Origin: JACPSX01 sp035288405 [NCBI: bacterium]
Lineage (GTDB): Bacteria; JACPSX01
Length of the DNA: 6,359 nucleotides
Direction: 5' to 3'
Assembly: GCA_035288405.1 (NCBI GenBank)
Contig: DATEAK010000371.1
Span: 1-6,359 of the forward strand
The notes under the pieces: generated by a model
The model's input: only the letters and a program-made list of their open reading frames with translations
Database searches by the model: none
What the model was told of the DNA's origin: nothing
Shown: piece by piece, positions 1 to 6,192 of the stretch
Layout of the letters: every line of letters begins with the position of its first letter
How positions within the stretch are numbered: position 1 is the first letter of the stretch
Program-made: the position numbers and the translations under genes

Positions 1-1
1 C

Positions 2-772
2 ATCTTTGGGGTCGTCCCGCGCTCTTTGTGGGAACCTGAGGTGGGTTCTCCGAACTCTCACCACCGTTTTCCCCAGGGGCTTAACTGTGTCCTATTCCGC
101 TCACTGGGCAAGCTTATTCTGATCGAGACGGGGATGGGAAATAAAGTGTCCGGGAAGTTCAAAGAGCATCTCTATCCCGGCGAATACGGCTTCCTCATGG
201 AAGACATGGCCCGGGTGGGAATTAAACCGGAAGATGTGGATATCGTGATCAATACCCATCTGCACGCGGATCACTGCGGCTGGAACACGGCGGTGAGAGA
301 CGGCAAGATCGTCCCCACGTTCCCAAGAGCCCGCTATTGGATCCAGCAGGGGGAATGGGAAGCCGCCACAAATCCTAATGACAGAACCAGAGGAACCTAT
401 TTTGCTGAGAATCTGGTGCCCGTCGAAGAGAGCGGTCAGTTGTACCTGATCGATAGGGAAGTCGACGTAACACCGGAAGTGAAGATCATACCGACTCCGG
501 GCCACACGGCGGATCATGCCAGCGTAATCATTACTTCGGGGCATGAGACCGCCATCTACCTCGGGGACATTAACCAGCATCCGATCCAGCTCGAACGCTA
601 CGCATGGACTCCGGCTCACGACGTGCTGCCACTCCTCTCCATCGAGACCAAAAAGAAGATCGTTGAAAGGGCGATCCGGGAGCAGGCCCTTCTCATCTGC
701 GTTCATCACCCCTATCCCGGCGTGGGGCGCATGACTCAGGTAAGCGGCCGGCGCAGCTGGCAATCACTGTAA
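2..772 (+). CDS. MBL-fold hydrolase, N-acyl homoserine lactonase-like (5' partial)
   Basis: This is a metallo-beta-lactamase fold hydrolase with 256 residues visible. The reading frame is open to the left edge and begins with residues reading IFGVVPRSLW, which match the usual N-terminal segment of the AHL-lactonase-like MBL family. The true start is therefore upstream, and the TTG at 26 is not a credible start. Numbering from the first full codon, the metal site is complete: HLHADH supplies H86, H88, D90 and H91, TPGHTADH supplies H168, GDINQH supplies the bridging D189, and the HHPYPG segment supplies the last His (H235 or H236). The family binds two metal ions, usually zinc, and hydrolyses lactones, esters or related bonds in the cytoplasm. 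Most of a roughly 270-residue protein is present. The stop codon overlaps the Shine-Dalgarno of the next gene, so the two are probably co-transcribed. The substrate cannot be told from sequence; AHL lactonase activity is only one option. Confidence 0.9.
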   Translation: MFGVVPRSLWEPEVGSPNSHHRFPQGLNCVLFRSLGKLILIETGMGNKVSGKFKEHLYPGEYGFLMEDMARVGIKPEDVDIVINTHLHADHCGWNTAVRDGKIVPTFPRARYWIQQGEWEAATNPNDRTRGTYFAENLVPVEESGQLYLIDREVDVTPEVKIIPTPGHTADHASVIITSGHETAIYLGDINQHPIQLERYAWTPAHDVLPLLSIETKKKIVERAIREQALLICVHHPYPGVGRMTQVSGRRSWQSL

Positions 773-782
773 GGAGTCCAAC

Positions 783-1463
783 ATGACAGAGTTTTCCATT
801 ACCGAAGTTGCTCCCGGAATCTTTGAGACCCGCATGTTTGCTGAAGCCCCGGGCATCTCCTTTAATCAGTATTTCCTGCGCGGGGAAAAGACGGCTGTCA
901 TCTCTCTGGGAACCGCGCAGATGTTCGACGGGATACAGAAAGCCATTCAGAGTCTCGAAGGAAAGACGGCGCCGGACTACCTCGTCATCCCCCACTTCGA
1001 GGGGGATGAGTGTGGCAGCTTGTCGCGCTGGCTCTCCCTGTACCCGCAAGCCCTGCCGGTGTGCGGTGAGCCCTGCAGCCGCCAACTGGCGGGCTTCGAC
1101 CTTCATCGCAAGCCCAAGGTCGTGGGCAATGGAGAGACTCTCGATCTGGGTGGCCTGCAACTCCAGTTCCTCCTCACTCCCTTCGAGGTCCATCTGTGGG
1201 ACGGCCTCATGGTGCTGGAGAGAAGGAGTGGGTTCTTGTTCAGCAGTGACCTGTTCATGCAGCGGGGAAACACTCCGCTCACAGTCGATTCTCTCGCACA
1301 GATCGATCCCAAAGGAATTCAGACCAACTCCATACCGGCCAAACGCAAGCTGCGTGCGACCCTGGATAATCTCACCAAGCTCAAGATCTCCGCCGTGGCT
1401 CCGGGCCACGGGTCTGTGATGAAATTCAATCCGCAACCTCTGATTACGAAACTTCTGGAATAG
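783..1463 (+). CDS. MBL-fold protein of the ODP/flavodiiron type, altered metal motif
   Basis: This 226-residue protein has an MBL fold resembling the oxygen-binding di-iron (ODP) domain of flavodiiron proteins but without a flavodoxin domain. The ATG at 783 is set by AAGGAG at 771-776 with a 6-base spacer. The metal motif at residues 71-76 is HFEGDE: H71, E73 and D75 fit the H-x-E-x-D-H pattern of this family, but the final His is Glu (E76). Later ligands are present: H137 in the TPFEVH segment, D156 in SSDLF and H209 in APGHGS. Flavodiiron domains reduce O2 or NO at a di-iron site; whether this one does so is unknown, because no flavin domain or rubredoxin is encoded nearby. The protein starts 10 bases after the preceding MBL gene and runs in the same direction, so a shared transcript is likely. 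Membership of the MBL superfamily is secure; the ODP subtype is likely; the function is not known. Confidence 0.85.
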   Translation: MTEFSITEVAPGIFETRMFAEAPGISFNQYFLRGEKTAVISLGTAQMFDGIQKAIQSLEGKTAPDYLVIPHFEGDECGSLSRWLSLYPQALPVCGEPCSRQLAGFDLHRKPKVVGNGETLDLGGLQLQFLLTPFEVHLWDGLMVLERRSGFLFSSDLFMQRGNTPLTVDSLAQIDPKGIQTNSIPAKRKLRATLDNLTKLKISAVAPGHGSVMKFNPQPLITKLLE

Positions 1464-1718
1464 CATACGTAGCGTTTTTCTTTCACCCCCACCTTTCTCC
1501 TCCCCCTTCAAGGGGGAGGATGTATGTTGCAGAATGATGCATTTACCCTAGCGAATTGGGTATTCTTTCCCTGCCGGACCTCTTCTATTATGAGTCGCGC
1601 TTAGCAGAACCCTCATGAGACCCGGAACTTGGATGCCCGCAGCATTCGCGGATTGGACCGTATCCTGGTAGTGCACTTCCGGTTGAGGGGAACATCCTTA
1701 ACCTAGAGGGAGGGCTCT
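1464..1718. other. Intergenic gap before the molybdenum hydroxylase operon
   Basis: I find no gene in this 255-base stretch. It holds a perfect palindrome at 1498-1520, listed separately. A TATTAT at 1586-1591 could serve as a -10 box, but nothing close to TTGACA sits 16-18 bases upstream, so I do not call a promoter. The hydroxylase operon probably has its own promoter here, given the gap, but its position cannot be fixed. Short inverted words occur, such as ATGC at 1633-1636 with GCAT at 1642-1645, and CCGGAA at 1622-1627 with TTCCGG at 1677-1682. They are too short to be called operators. Confidence 0.5.
1498..1520. repeat. Perfect GC-rich palindrome (11-base arms)
   Basis: The left arm TCCTCCCCCTT (1498-1508) and right arm AAGGGGGAGGA (1510-1520) are exact reverse complements around a single C. 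As RNA this would form a stem of about 9 bases with a TTCAA loop. No T-run follows on either strand, so it is not a standard intrinsic terminator. It lies 35 bases after the stop of the second MBL gene, where it could still protect the 3' end of that transcript. The C-rich sequence before it and the core arms resemble short dispersed intergenic repeats common in environmental proteobacterial genomes; that family link is from memory, not shown here. Confidence 0.7.
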
Positions 1719-3995
1719 ATGTCTGAGTACTACGCGGTGGGAAAATCCGTTGCCCGCGTTGATACCCTGGCCAAAGTGACCGGTGAGGCAGACTACACGG
1801 CGGATGTGATGCTGCCGGGAATGCTATACGGCAAAGCTCTACGATCCCCCCATGCGCACGCACGCATCGTGCGCATCAGCACACGCCGTGCCGAATCACT
1901 CCCCGGCGTGAAAGCCGTCATCACGGCCAAGGACGTCCCCGATATACTGATCGGTCTCAAGCTGCAGGATATACCGATCCTGGCCCGGGACCGGGTCCGG
2001 TTCGCGGGAGAAAAAGTGGCGGCCGTAGCCGCCGTGGACGAGGAGACCGCCCAGGAAGCCATCAATCTCATCGAAGTCGAGTACGAAGAGCTGCCGGCTG
2101 TGACCGACATGGAAGAGGCCATGAAAGAAGGCGCGGTCCTCGTCCACGAGAACCTTCACACTTATGCCGGACTGCCGAAGCCCGTGAAAAACACCAATAC
2201 AATGGCCCACGAAGTCTATACAAAAGGAGACACGGCGGAGGGCTTCGCCAAAGCCGATCTGGTTTTCGAGCACACGTTTCGAACCCCGATTGTGCATCAG
2301 GGCTACCTGGAACCCCACGCGGCCGTGGTGGAAATCAACAAGGACGGCAGCGTCACCGTGTGGAGCTCCAACAAATCTCCCTTCCGCGTGCGCGGCCTCA
2401 TGGCGGAGATTCTCGGCGTGCCGTTTACCCGGATCCGCGTGATCCCGAACTTTGTAGGTGGCGATTTCGGCGGCAAGGCCCTGGTCATCGACGAACCCTT
2501 GTGCTACTACATGGCCCTCAAATCCGGCCGCCCGGTCAAGATGGTCATGTCCCGGCAAGAAGAGTTTCTGGCTTCCAGCCCCCGGCACGCCAGCATCATC
2601 CACTTGAAGGCCGGGCTCACTAAAGCAGGAGAACTCGTGGCCTGGCAAGCCAAGGTCGTCTTCGACTCGGGAGCCTACGCAGCGTACAAACCCGGTGTGG
2701 TTCTGGGAGGAACGAAGAAACTCGGCGGTGTCTACCGCATTCCCCACGTTCGCATCGACGGCTACTACGTCTATACAAACACACTGCCGTGCGGACACTG
2801 TCGGGCCCCGGGAGATCCCCAGGCTACGTTTGCGGTGGAATGCTTCGTCGACATGCTGGCCTCCCAGGTTCGCATGGACCCCTTCCGCTTCCGCTGGCTA
2901 AACGCTCTGGACAAGGGAGACCTCTCCCCTACCGGTGACCCCTGGAAGGGAATCAACTTGAAAGAGACCATGACCGCCGCCGTGGAGAAAAGCAACTGGG
3001 GAAAGCACAAACCCAATAAACACTACGGCATCGGCATCGCCTGCGCGGAAAGAGCCACGGGAACGGGAGAATCCAGCGCCGTGGTGATCGTGAACGACGA
3101 CGGCAGCGCCAATCTCATCACGGGCTCCATGGACCCCGGCACGGGTTCCCGCACGATCCTTTGCCAGATTGTTTCTGAGGCCCTCAAGATTCCCATGGAC
3201 CGTGACACCATCAACGAGGTGGACACGGACTCCGCTCCCTATGATCAGGGAGCGGGAGCGGGCAGAACCACGTTTGTCGCCGGCCAGTCCACCTACCGGG
3301 CCGCGCTCGATGTACGAAGCCAGCTACTGGCCAGCGCCGCCAAGGTCCTGGGTTGTCCTCCGGGGCAGGCACAGGAACTGATCGACGCGCGGGATGGATT
3401 CCTCTTCCTGCTCTCGGATCCCAGCAAGAAAATCTCCTATGCTCAGGCCGTGAAAGCCGCCGGAAAGTCTCAGTTCATGGCCCAGGAAACTTTTTCGTCA
3501 AAGCAGATGGATGACACCTGCTTTGCCACTCACATCGCCGAGGTGCAGGTCGACCCTGAAACGGGAGTTGTCGAGGTCCTGCGCGTTACGGCGGCCCACG
3601 ACATCGGTTTTGCCATCAACCCGGCGGGCTCCGAGGGACAGATCGAAGGCGGAATCGTGCAGGGAATCGGCTTCGCTCTCCTGGAAGAGTTGCAGCGTGC
3701 GGAGGGGAAGGTGACAAACCCAACTCTGGCCGACTACAAGCTGTGCACTGCCGCGGACGCTCCCAAGATCGTGACCGTGCTGGTGGAGGGCGCACCGGGA
3801 GCAGGCCCCTTCCAAGCCAAAGCCATCGGAGAGATCCCCACGTGCCCCATTGCACCCGCCATTGCCAACGCGATCTTCGATGCGGTGGGAGCTCGGGTCA
3901 CGGAGCTGCCGATCACGGGAGAAAAGATCGTGGAGGTGCTGAAGAAATCGGGAACTTTTGACCGGGTGCCTGTCGCCCTGGGGGAGGAGCGCTAA
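1719..3995 (+). CDS. Molybdenum hydroxylase, large molybdopterin-binding subunit
   Basis: This is the catalytic Mo subunit (758 residues) of a xanthine dehydrogenase/CO dehydrogenase-family hydroxylase. It binds the Mo-pterin cofactor and hydroxylates a substrate with oxygen from water. The order is standard: an a/b hammerhead domain (about residues 18-125), then two cofactor-binding domains (about 150-395 and 410-735). Visible motifs are GGDFGGK (247-253), CGHCRAPGDPQ (358-368), QIEGGIVQGIG (641-651) and KAIGE (701-705), whose E705 matches the conserved catalytic glutamate. The loop at 358-368 is not the CSFR loop of aerobic CO dehydrogenase, so this is not CoxL. By eye, K219 in SSNKSPFRVR falls where many relatives have the Gln near the Mo oxo group. 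GGGAGG at 1708-1713 lies 5 bases before the ATG. I see no signal peptide, so the enzyme is probably cytoplasmic. The length fits 4-hydroxybenzoyl-CoA reductase alpha and many uncharacterised relatives; the substrate cannot be assigned. Confidence 0.95.
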   Translation: MSEYYAVGKSVARVDTLAKVTGEADYTADVMLPGMLYGKALRSPHAHARIVRISTRRAESLPGVKAVITAKDVPDILIGLKLQDIPILARDRVRFAGEKVAAVAAVDEETAQEAINLIEVEYEELPAVTDMEEAMKEGAVLVHENLHTYAGLPKPVKNTNTMAHEVYTKGDTAEGFAKADLVFEHTFRTPIVHQGYLEPHAAVVEINKDGSVTVWSSNKSPFRVRGLMAEILGVPFTRIRVIPNFVGGDFGGKALVIDEPLCYYMALKSGRPVKMVMSRQEEFLASSPRHASIIHLKAGLTKAGELVAWQAKVVFDSGAYAAYKPGVVLGGTKKLGGVYRIPHVRIDGYYVYTNTLPCGHCRAPGDPQATFAVECFVDMLASQVRMDPFRFRWLNALDKGDLSPTGDPWKGINLKETMTAAVEKSNWGKHKPNKHYGIGIACAERATGTGESSAVVIVNDDGSANLITGSMDPGTGSRTILCQIVSEALKIPMDRDTINEVDTDSAPYDQGAGAGRTTFVAGQSTYRAALDVRSQLLASAAKVLGCPPGQAQELIDARDGFLFLLSDPSKKISYAQAVKAAGKSQFMAQETFSSKQMDDTCFATHIAEVQVDPETGVVEVLRVTAAHDIGFAINPAGSEGQIEGGIVQGIGFALLEELQRAEGKVTNPTLADYKLCTAADAPKIVTVLVEGAPGAGPFQAKAIGEIPTCPIAPAIANAIFDAVGARVTELPITGEKIVEVLKKSGTFDRVPVALGEER
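3983..3989 (+). promoter_or_regulatory. Ribosome binding site that sets the FAD subunit start
   Basis: GGAGGAG lies inside the last codons of the large-subunit gene, 7 bases before the ATG at 3997. It supports that ATG over an upstream in-frame TTG at 3958, which would add 13 residues unlike the family N-terminus. The usual start of this family, MRFELLQP, begins exactly at 3997. The one-base gap between genes suggests coupled translation. Confidence 0.8.
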
Positions 3996-3996
3996 C

Positions 3997-4881
3997 ATGA
4001 GATTCGAGCTCTTGCAGCCCCGCAGCCTCCCGGAAGCTCTGGAGATGAAGGGGAAATACGGGGACAAAGCCAAACTCCTGGCCGGCGGCACCGATTTGAT
4101 GGTCCTCATGAAAGAGCGGGGTCTTCGGACCGAAGTGGTTCTGAGCCTGCGCGGGATCCGGGAACTCGATTTCATCCGGTCCCAGGATGGGCGCGGGGTC
4201 ACACTGGGTGCTCTTGCCACACACAGTGCTGTAGCGAGATCCTCAATTATACGGAAGAACTTCCCGGATCTGGTCGAGGCCTGCGCTCAAGTGAGCTGTA
4301 TACAGATTCAAAACCTGGGGACCGTGGGGGGAAATCTTTGCAATGCCTCTCCGGCCGCGGATGCTGCTCCGCCGCTGCTCGTCCTGGACGCTGTCCTCAC
4401 ACTGGCCAGCACCCGGGGGGAAAGACGAGTTCCTATCCATGAATTTTTCCTGGGACCGCGCCAGACGGTTCTCATGTCGGATGAGATCCTCAAGGAAGTT
4501 TTCATTCCTCAGACAGCAGACCGTCGTGGCGCCACCTATCTCAAGCTGGGGAAGCGCAAGGCCATGGAGATCGCCATCATCGGCATCGGCGTCGCCATCC
4601 ACCTGAACGGTTCGGACCGGGAGATTACCGATTGCCGGATCGCCATGGGCTCTGTCGCTCCCACTCCGGTGCGAGCCCGCCAGGGAGAGGAGATCCTCCG
4701 GGGGCAGGAAGTGAATGACGAACTGATCGAAGAGACCGCCGTGGCGGCCGCCGAAGAAGCCCGTCCCATTTCAGACGTGCGCGGCAGCCGGGAGTATCGC
4801 CTGGACATGATCCGGGTTCTCTGCCGCCGGGCAACTCGCGCGGCACTTGCCAGAGCCCGGGGCAACGGAGTGGAGGGTTAA
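3997..4881 (+). CDS. Molybdenum hydroxylase, medium FAD-binding subunit
   Basis: This 294-residue protein is the CoxM/XdhB-type subunit that carries FAD and passes electrons from the Fe-S subunit to an external acceptor. The FAD-binding signatures are LLAGGTDL (27-34) and TVGGN (109-113), both in the N-terminal FAD domain (about 1-170). The C-terminal CO dehydrogenase flavoprotein domain runs from about 178 to 285 and contains YLKLGKRKAMEIA (181-193). The length is normal for a simple medium subunit. It is shorter than the beta subunit of 4-hydroxybenzoyl-CoA reductase, which carries an insertion binding an extra 4Fe-4S cluster; no such cysteine-rich insertion is seen here. The gene starts one base after the large-subunit stop and ends two bases before the small-subunit start. 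The function is secure; the final electron acceptor (NAD, a quinone or another carrier) cannot be read from the sequence. Confidence 0.95.
   Translation: MRFELLQPRSLPEALEMKGKYGDKAKLLAGGTDLMVLMKERGLRTEVVLSLRGIRELDFIRSQDGRGVTLGALATHSAVARSSIIRKNFPDLVEACAQVSCIQIQNLGTVGGNLCNASPAADAAPPLLVLDAVLTLASTRGERRVPIHEFFLGPRQTVLMSDEILKEVFIPQTADRRGATYLKLGKRKAMEIAIIGIGVAIHLNGSDREITDCRIAMGSVAPTPVRARQGEEILRGQEVNDELIEETAVAAAEEARPISDVRGSREYRLDMIRVLCRRATRAALARARGNGVEG
4872..4876 (+). promoter_or_regulatory. Ribosome binding site for the GTG start of the Fe-S subunit
   Basis: GGAGG lies 7 bases before GTG at 4884 and within the last codons of the FAD-subunit gene. It decides a non-ATG start: the protein then begins MKIPVTLKVNGE, the expected N-terminus for this family. 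There is no ATG candidate nearby in the frame. Confidence 0.8.
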
Positions 4882-4883
4882 TC

Positions 4884-5348
4884 GTGAAAATTCCAGTAAC
4901 GCTCAAGGTTAACGGCGAAACCTACGAACTGGCCATTGCGCCCCATCGCACCCTCCTGGATGTCCTGCGCGAAGAGATCCAGCTCACCGGCACCAAGAAA
5001 GGGTGCGACGTGGGAGACTGCGGTGCCTGCACGGTTTTGCTGGATGGCAAGCCGGTGAACTCCTGCCTCATTCTTGCCGCCACAGTACAAAATTCCGAAA
5101 TCCTGACGATCGAAGGGCTGGCCAAGAACGGTAAGCTGCATCCGCTGCAGAAAGCCTTTCTCAAGGACGGGGCTGTGCAGTGCGGCTTCTGTACTCCCGG
5201 CGTCCTCATGTCCCTGAAAGCCCTGGTGGACACCAATCCGTCCCCGACTCTTGATGACGTGAAGACAGCCATGGCCGGCAACCTCTGCCGCTGCACGGGC
5301 TATACGAAAATGTTCAAGGCTGTGGAGACCGCGACTCGCTCCCTGTAG
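4884..5348 (+). CDS. Molybdenum hydroxylase, small 2x[2Fe-2S] subunit
   Basis: This 154-residue CoxS/HcrC-type protein carries two [2Fe-2S] clusters that move electrons from the Mo site to FAD. The N-terminal plant-ferredoxin-like domain (about 1-78) holds C41, C46, C49 and C61 in the pattern CDVGDCGACTVLLDG plus a later Cys. The C-terminal helical domain holds C100 and C103 in CGFCTPG and C135 and C137 in CRCTGY. All eight ligands are present and the length is normal. The gene uses a GTG start and follows the FAD subunit by two bases, completing the L-M-S gene order. An intrinsic terminator follows 33 bases after the stop, which marks the operon end. No accessory genes for Mo-cofactor insertion (XdhC- or CoxF-like) or sulphuration are found in the window, so they must be elsewhere. 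Confidence 0.97.
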   Translation: MKIPVTLKVNGETYELAIAPHRTLLDVLREEIQLTGTKKGCDVGDCGACTVLLDGKPVNSCLILAATVQNSEILTIEGLAKNGKLHPLQKAFLKDGAVQCGFCTPGVLMSLKALVDTNPSPTLDDVKTAMAGNLCRCTGYTKMFKAVETATRSL

Positions 5349-5381
5349 TTCGATCCGATCCCGGATCTGCTGATTCCACAT

Positions 5382-5414
5382 GAACCCCTCGCCCCCGCGA
5401 GGGGTTCTTTTTTT
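5382..5414 (+). terminator. Rho-independent terminator of the hydroxylase operon
   Basis: GAACCCCTCGC (5382-5392) and GCGAGGGGTTC (5397-5407) form a perfect 11-base stem with a CCCC loop, followed at once by seven T (5408-5414), a C and five more T. It begins 33 bases after the small-subunit stop. A weaker inverted repeat, GATCCG (5352-5357) with CGGATC (5362-5367), lies between the stop codon and the terminator. Confidence 0.95.
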
Positions 5415-5458
5415 CTTTTTCCTCTTTATTCCTTCCCCCCATTCCCGCGTTTTCTCTT

Positions 5459-5486
5459 CGTCATTCCCGCGCAAGCGGGAATCCAG
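5459..5486 (+). repeat. Palindromic 28-base repeat, copy 1
   Basis: The core is ATTCCCGC (5463-5470), loop GCAA, then GCGGGAAT (5475-5482), flanked by CGTC and CCAG. It matches the well-known class of intergenic palindromes that create spurious FPRKRESR peptides when translated. Copy 2 lies 110 bases away in the opposite orientation and matches 25 of 28 bases. A partial extra copy of the first ten bases of the core region, CATTCCCGCG, occurs at 5440-5449 and repeats at 5462-5471. Confidence 0.85.
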
Positions 5487-5523
5487 GTTTTTATTCTTTG
5501 CTCTCTGGAAACCGAATGTTCCC

Positions 5524-5564
5524 CGTAGGGCAATGAAGGGCGCCTACATAGGGGCGCCCCTACG
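5524..5564. repeat. Interrupted palindrome at the centre of the repeat island
   Basis: CGTAGGG (5524-5530) pairs with CCCTACG (5558-5564), and GGGCGCC (5538-5544) pairs with GGCGCCC (5553-5559). The two possible stems share bases 5558-5559, so they cannot both form completely. The right half also contains the perfect palindrome GGGGCGCCCC (5551-5560). It resembles another family of short GC-rich dispersed repeats and lies between the two inverted 28-base elements. Confidence 0.6.
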
Positions 5565-5596
5565 AAGATTGCAGCCGTCGCTCCTGCATTTCAAAT

Positions 5597-5624
5597 CTGG
5601 ATTCCGGCTTTCGCCGGAATGACG
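5597..5624 (-). repeat. Palindromic 28-base repeat, copy 2 (inverted)
   Basis: On the plus strand the core is ATTCCGGC (5601-5608), loop TTTC, then GCCGGAAT (5613-5620), flanked by CTGG and GACG. Read on the minus strand it is the same element as copy 1, with three differences. Two of these are a matched pair that keeps the stem (C-G replaced by G-C) and the third is in the loop (GCAA to GAAA). With copy 1 it forms an inverted doublet spanning 5459-5624. Confidence 0.85.
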
Positions 5625-5631
5625 GCAAGAG

Positions 5632-5637
5632 TATTAT
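5632..5637 (+). promoter_or_regulatory. Possible -10 box for the acetyltransferase gene
   Basis: TATTAT lies 30 bases before the ATG at 5668 and downstream of the operon terminator, so a promoter is expected about here. The hexamer 17 bases upstream (5609-5614, TTTCGC) is a poor -35 match and falls in the loop and stem of repeat copy 2. This is a weak candidate only. Confidence 0.25.
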
Positions 5638-5667
5638 GACAGCGTCTCTACAGTTCGAGGGAGTGAC

Positions 5668-6192
5668 ATGATTCGCCGATGTGACAGCAGCGAATTCGAA
5701 ACGATCTACGCGATCATCAATGATGCGGCGCAGGCGTATAAAGGGGTGATCCCGGCGGATTGCTGGAAAGAACCGTACATGCCCGAAGACGAGCTCCGGC
5801 ACGAGATGGCCGAGGGTGTCCTTTTCTGGGCTTATGAAGAAGATGGCGAACTGATCGGGGTGATGGGCATTCAACAGGTTCAAGATGTGGCCCTCATCCG
5901 GCATGCCTATGTGCACACGTTCAGACGAAACCAGGGCATCGGGGCCAAATTACTCTCCTTTCTTCGAGGACGGACAACCCGCCCGCTTCTGATCGGCACC
6001 TGGGCGGATGCGGTCTGGGCAATCCGCTTTTATGTGAAGCACGGCTTCCGGCTGGTTTCTCCGGAAGAAAAGAACCGGCTGCTGAAAAAATACTGGTCGG
6101 TCTCTGAGCGCCAGATGGACACCTCCGTGGTTCTTGCCGACCCAAAGTGGTTCGCGCTCGATTCAAGAGGCTTGCACACCTCTACGGAGTAA
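5668..6192 (+). CDS. GNAT family N-acetyltransferase
   Basis: This 174-residue protein is a GCN5-related acetyltransferase, which moves an acetyl group from acetyl-CoA to an amine. The acetyl-CoA pyrophosphate-binding loop is RNQGIG (87-92) in YVHTFRRNQGIGAKLL. The later strand-helix motif is AIRFYVKHGFRLV (118-130). The early segment AYKGVIPADCW (23-33) and the late segment LLKKYWSVSERQMDTSVVL (138-156) match a widespread but uncharacterised GNAT subgroup as I remember it. GAGGGAG at 5657-5663 precedes the ATG. The gene stands alone after the operon terminator and the repeat island. Its final 11 bases overlap the end of a convergent gene on the other strand. The fold assignment is secure; the substrate is unknown. 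Confidence 0.92.
   Translation: MIRRCDSSEFETIYAIINDAAQAYKGVIPADCWKEPYMPEDELRHEMAEGVLFWAYEEDGELIGVMGIQQVQDVALIRHAYVHTFRRNQGIGAKLLSFLRGRTTRPLLIGTWADAVWAIRFYVKHGFRLVSPEEKNRLLKKYWSVSERQMDTSVVLADPKWFALDSRGLHTSTE

Noticed and set aside
26-28. TTG at 26 as the start of the first MBL gene
   Set aside because: The frame is open to the left edge and the upstream residues (IFGVVPRS) match the family, so the gene begins before the window.
693-1511. 272-codon minus-strand frame over the MBL genes
   Set aside because: It lies opposite two genes with intact metal-binding motifs and shows no recognisable domain of its own.
1586-1591. TATTAT as the -10 box of the hydroxylase operon
   Set aside because: There is no acceptable -35 hexamer at 16-18 bases; TTGGGT at 1556 is 24 bases away. 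I also found no -24/-12 sigma-54 pattern with correct spacing.
1896-2798. 300-codon minus-strand frame inside the large subunit
   Set aside because: It is a long antisense frame expected from GC-rich codon bias. The plus-strand protein has full-length family motifs and the antisense peptide has no recognisable domain.
1719-5348. Assignment as CO dehydrogenase (coxLMS) or 4-hydroxybenzoyl-CoA reductase (hcrABC)
   Set aside because: The CoxL CSFR loop is missing, and the FAD subunit lacks the 4Fe-4S insertion of the reductase, so neither gene name is justified.
5380-5622. 80-codon plus-strand frame across the repeat island
   Set aside because: It runs through the terminator T-run and both palindromes and encodes the FPRKRES string typical of translated intergenic repeats. 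It has no credible ribosome site.
5560-5916. 118-codon minus-strand frame over the repeat and the start of the GNAT gene
   Set aside because: It starts inside the strongly supported acetyltransferase gene and ends in repeat sequence; its peptide includes the repeat-derived FRRKPESR string.
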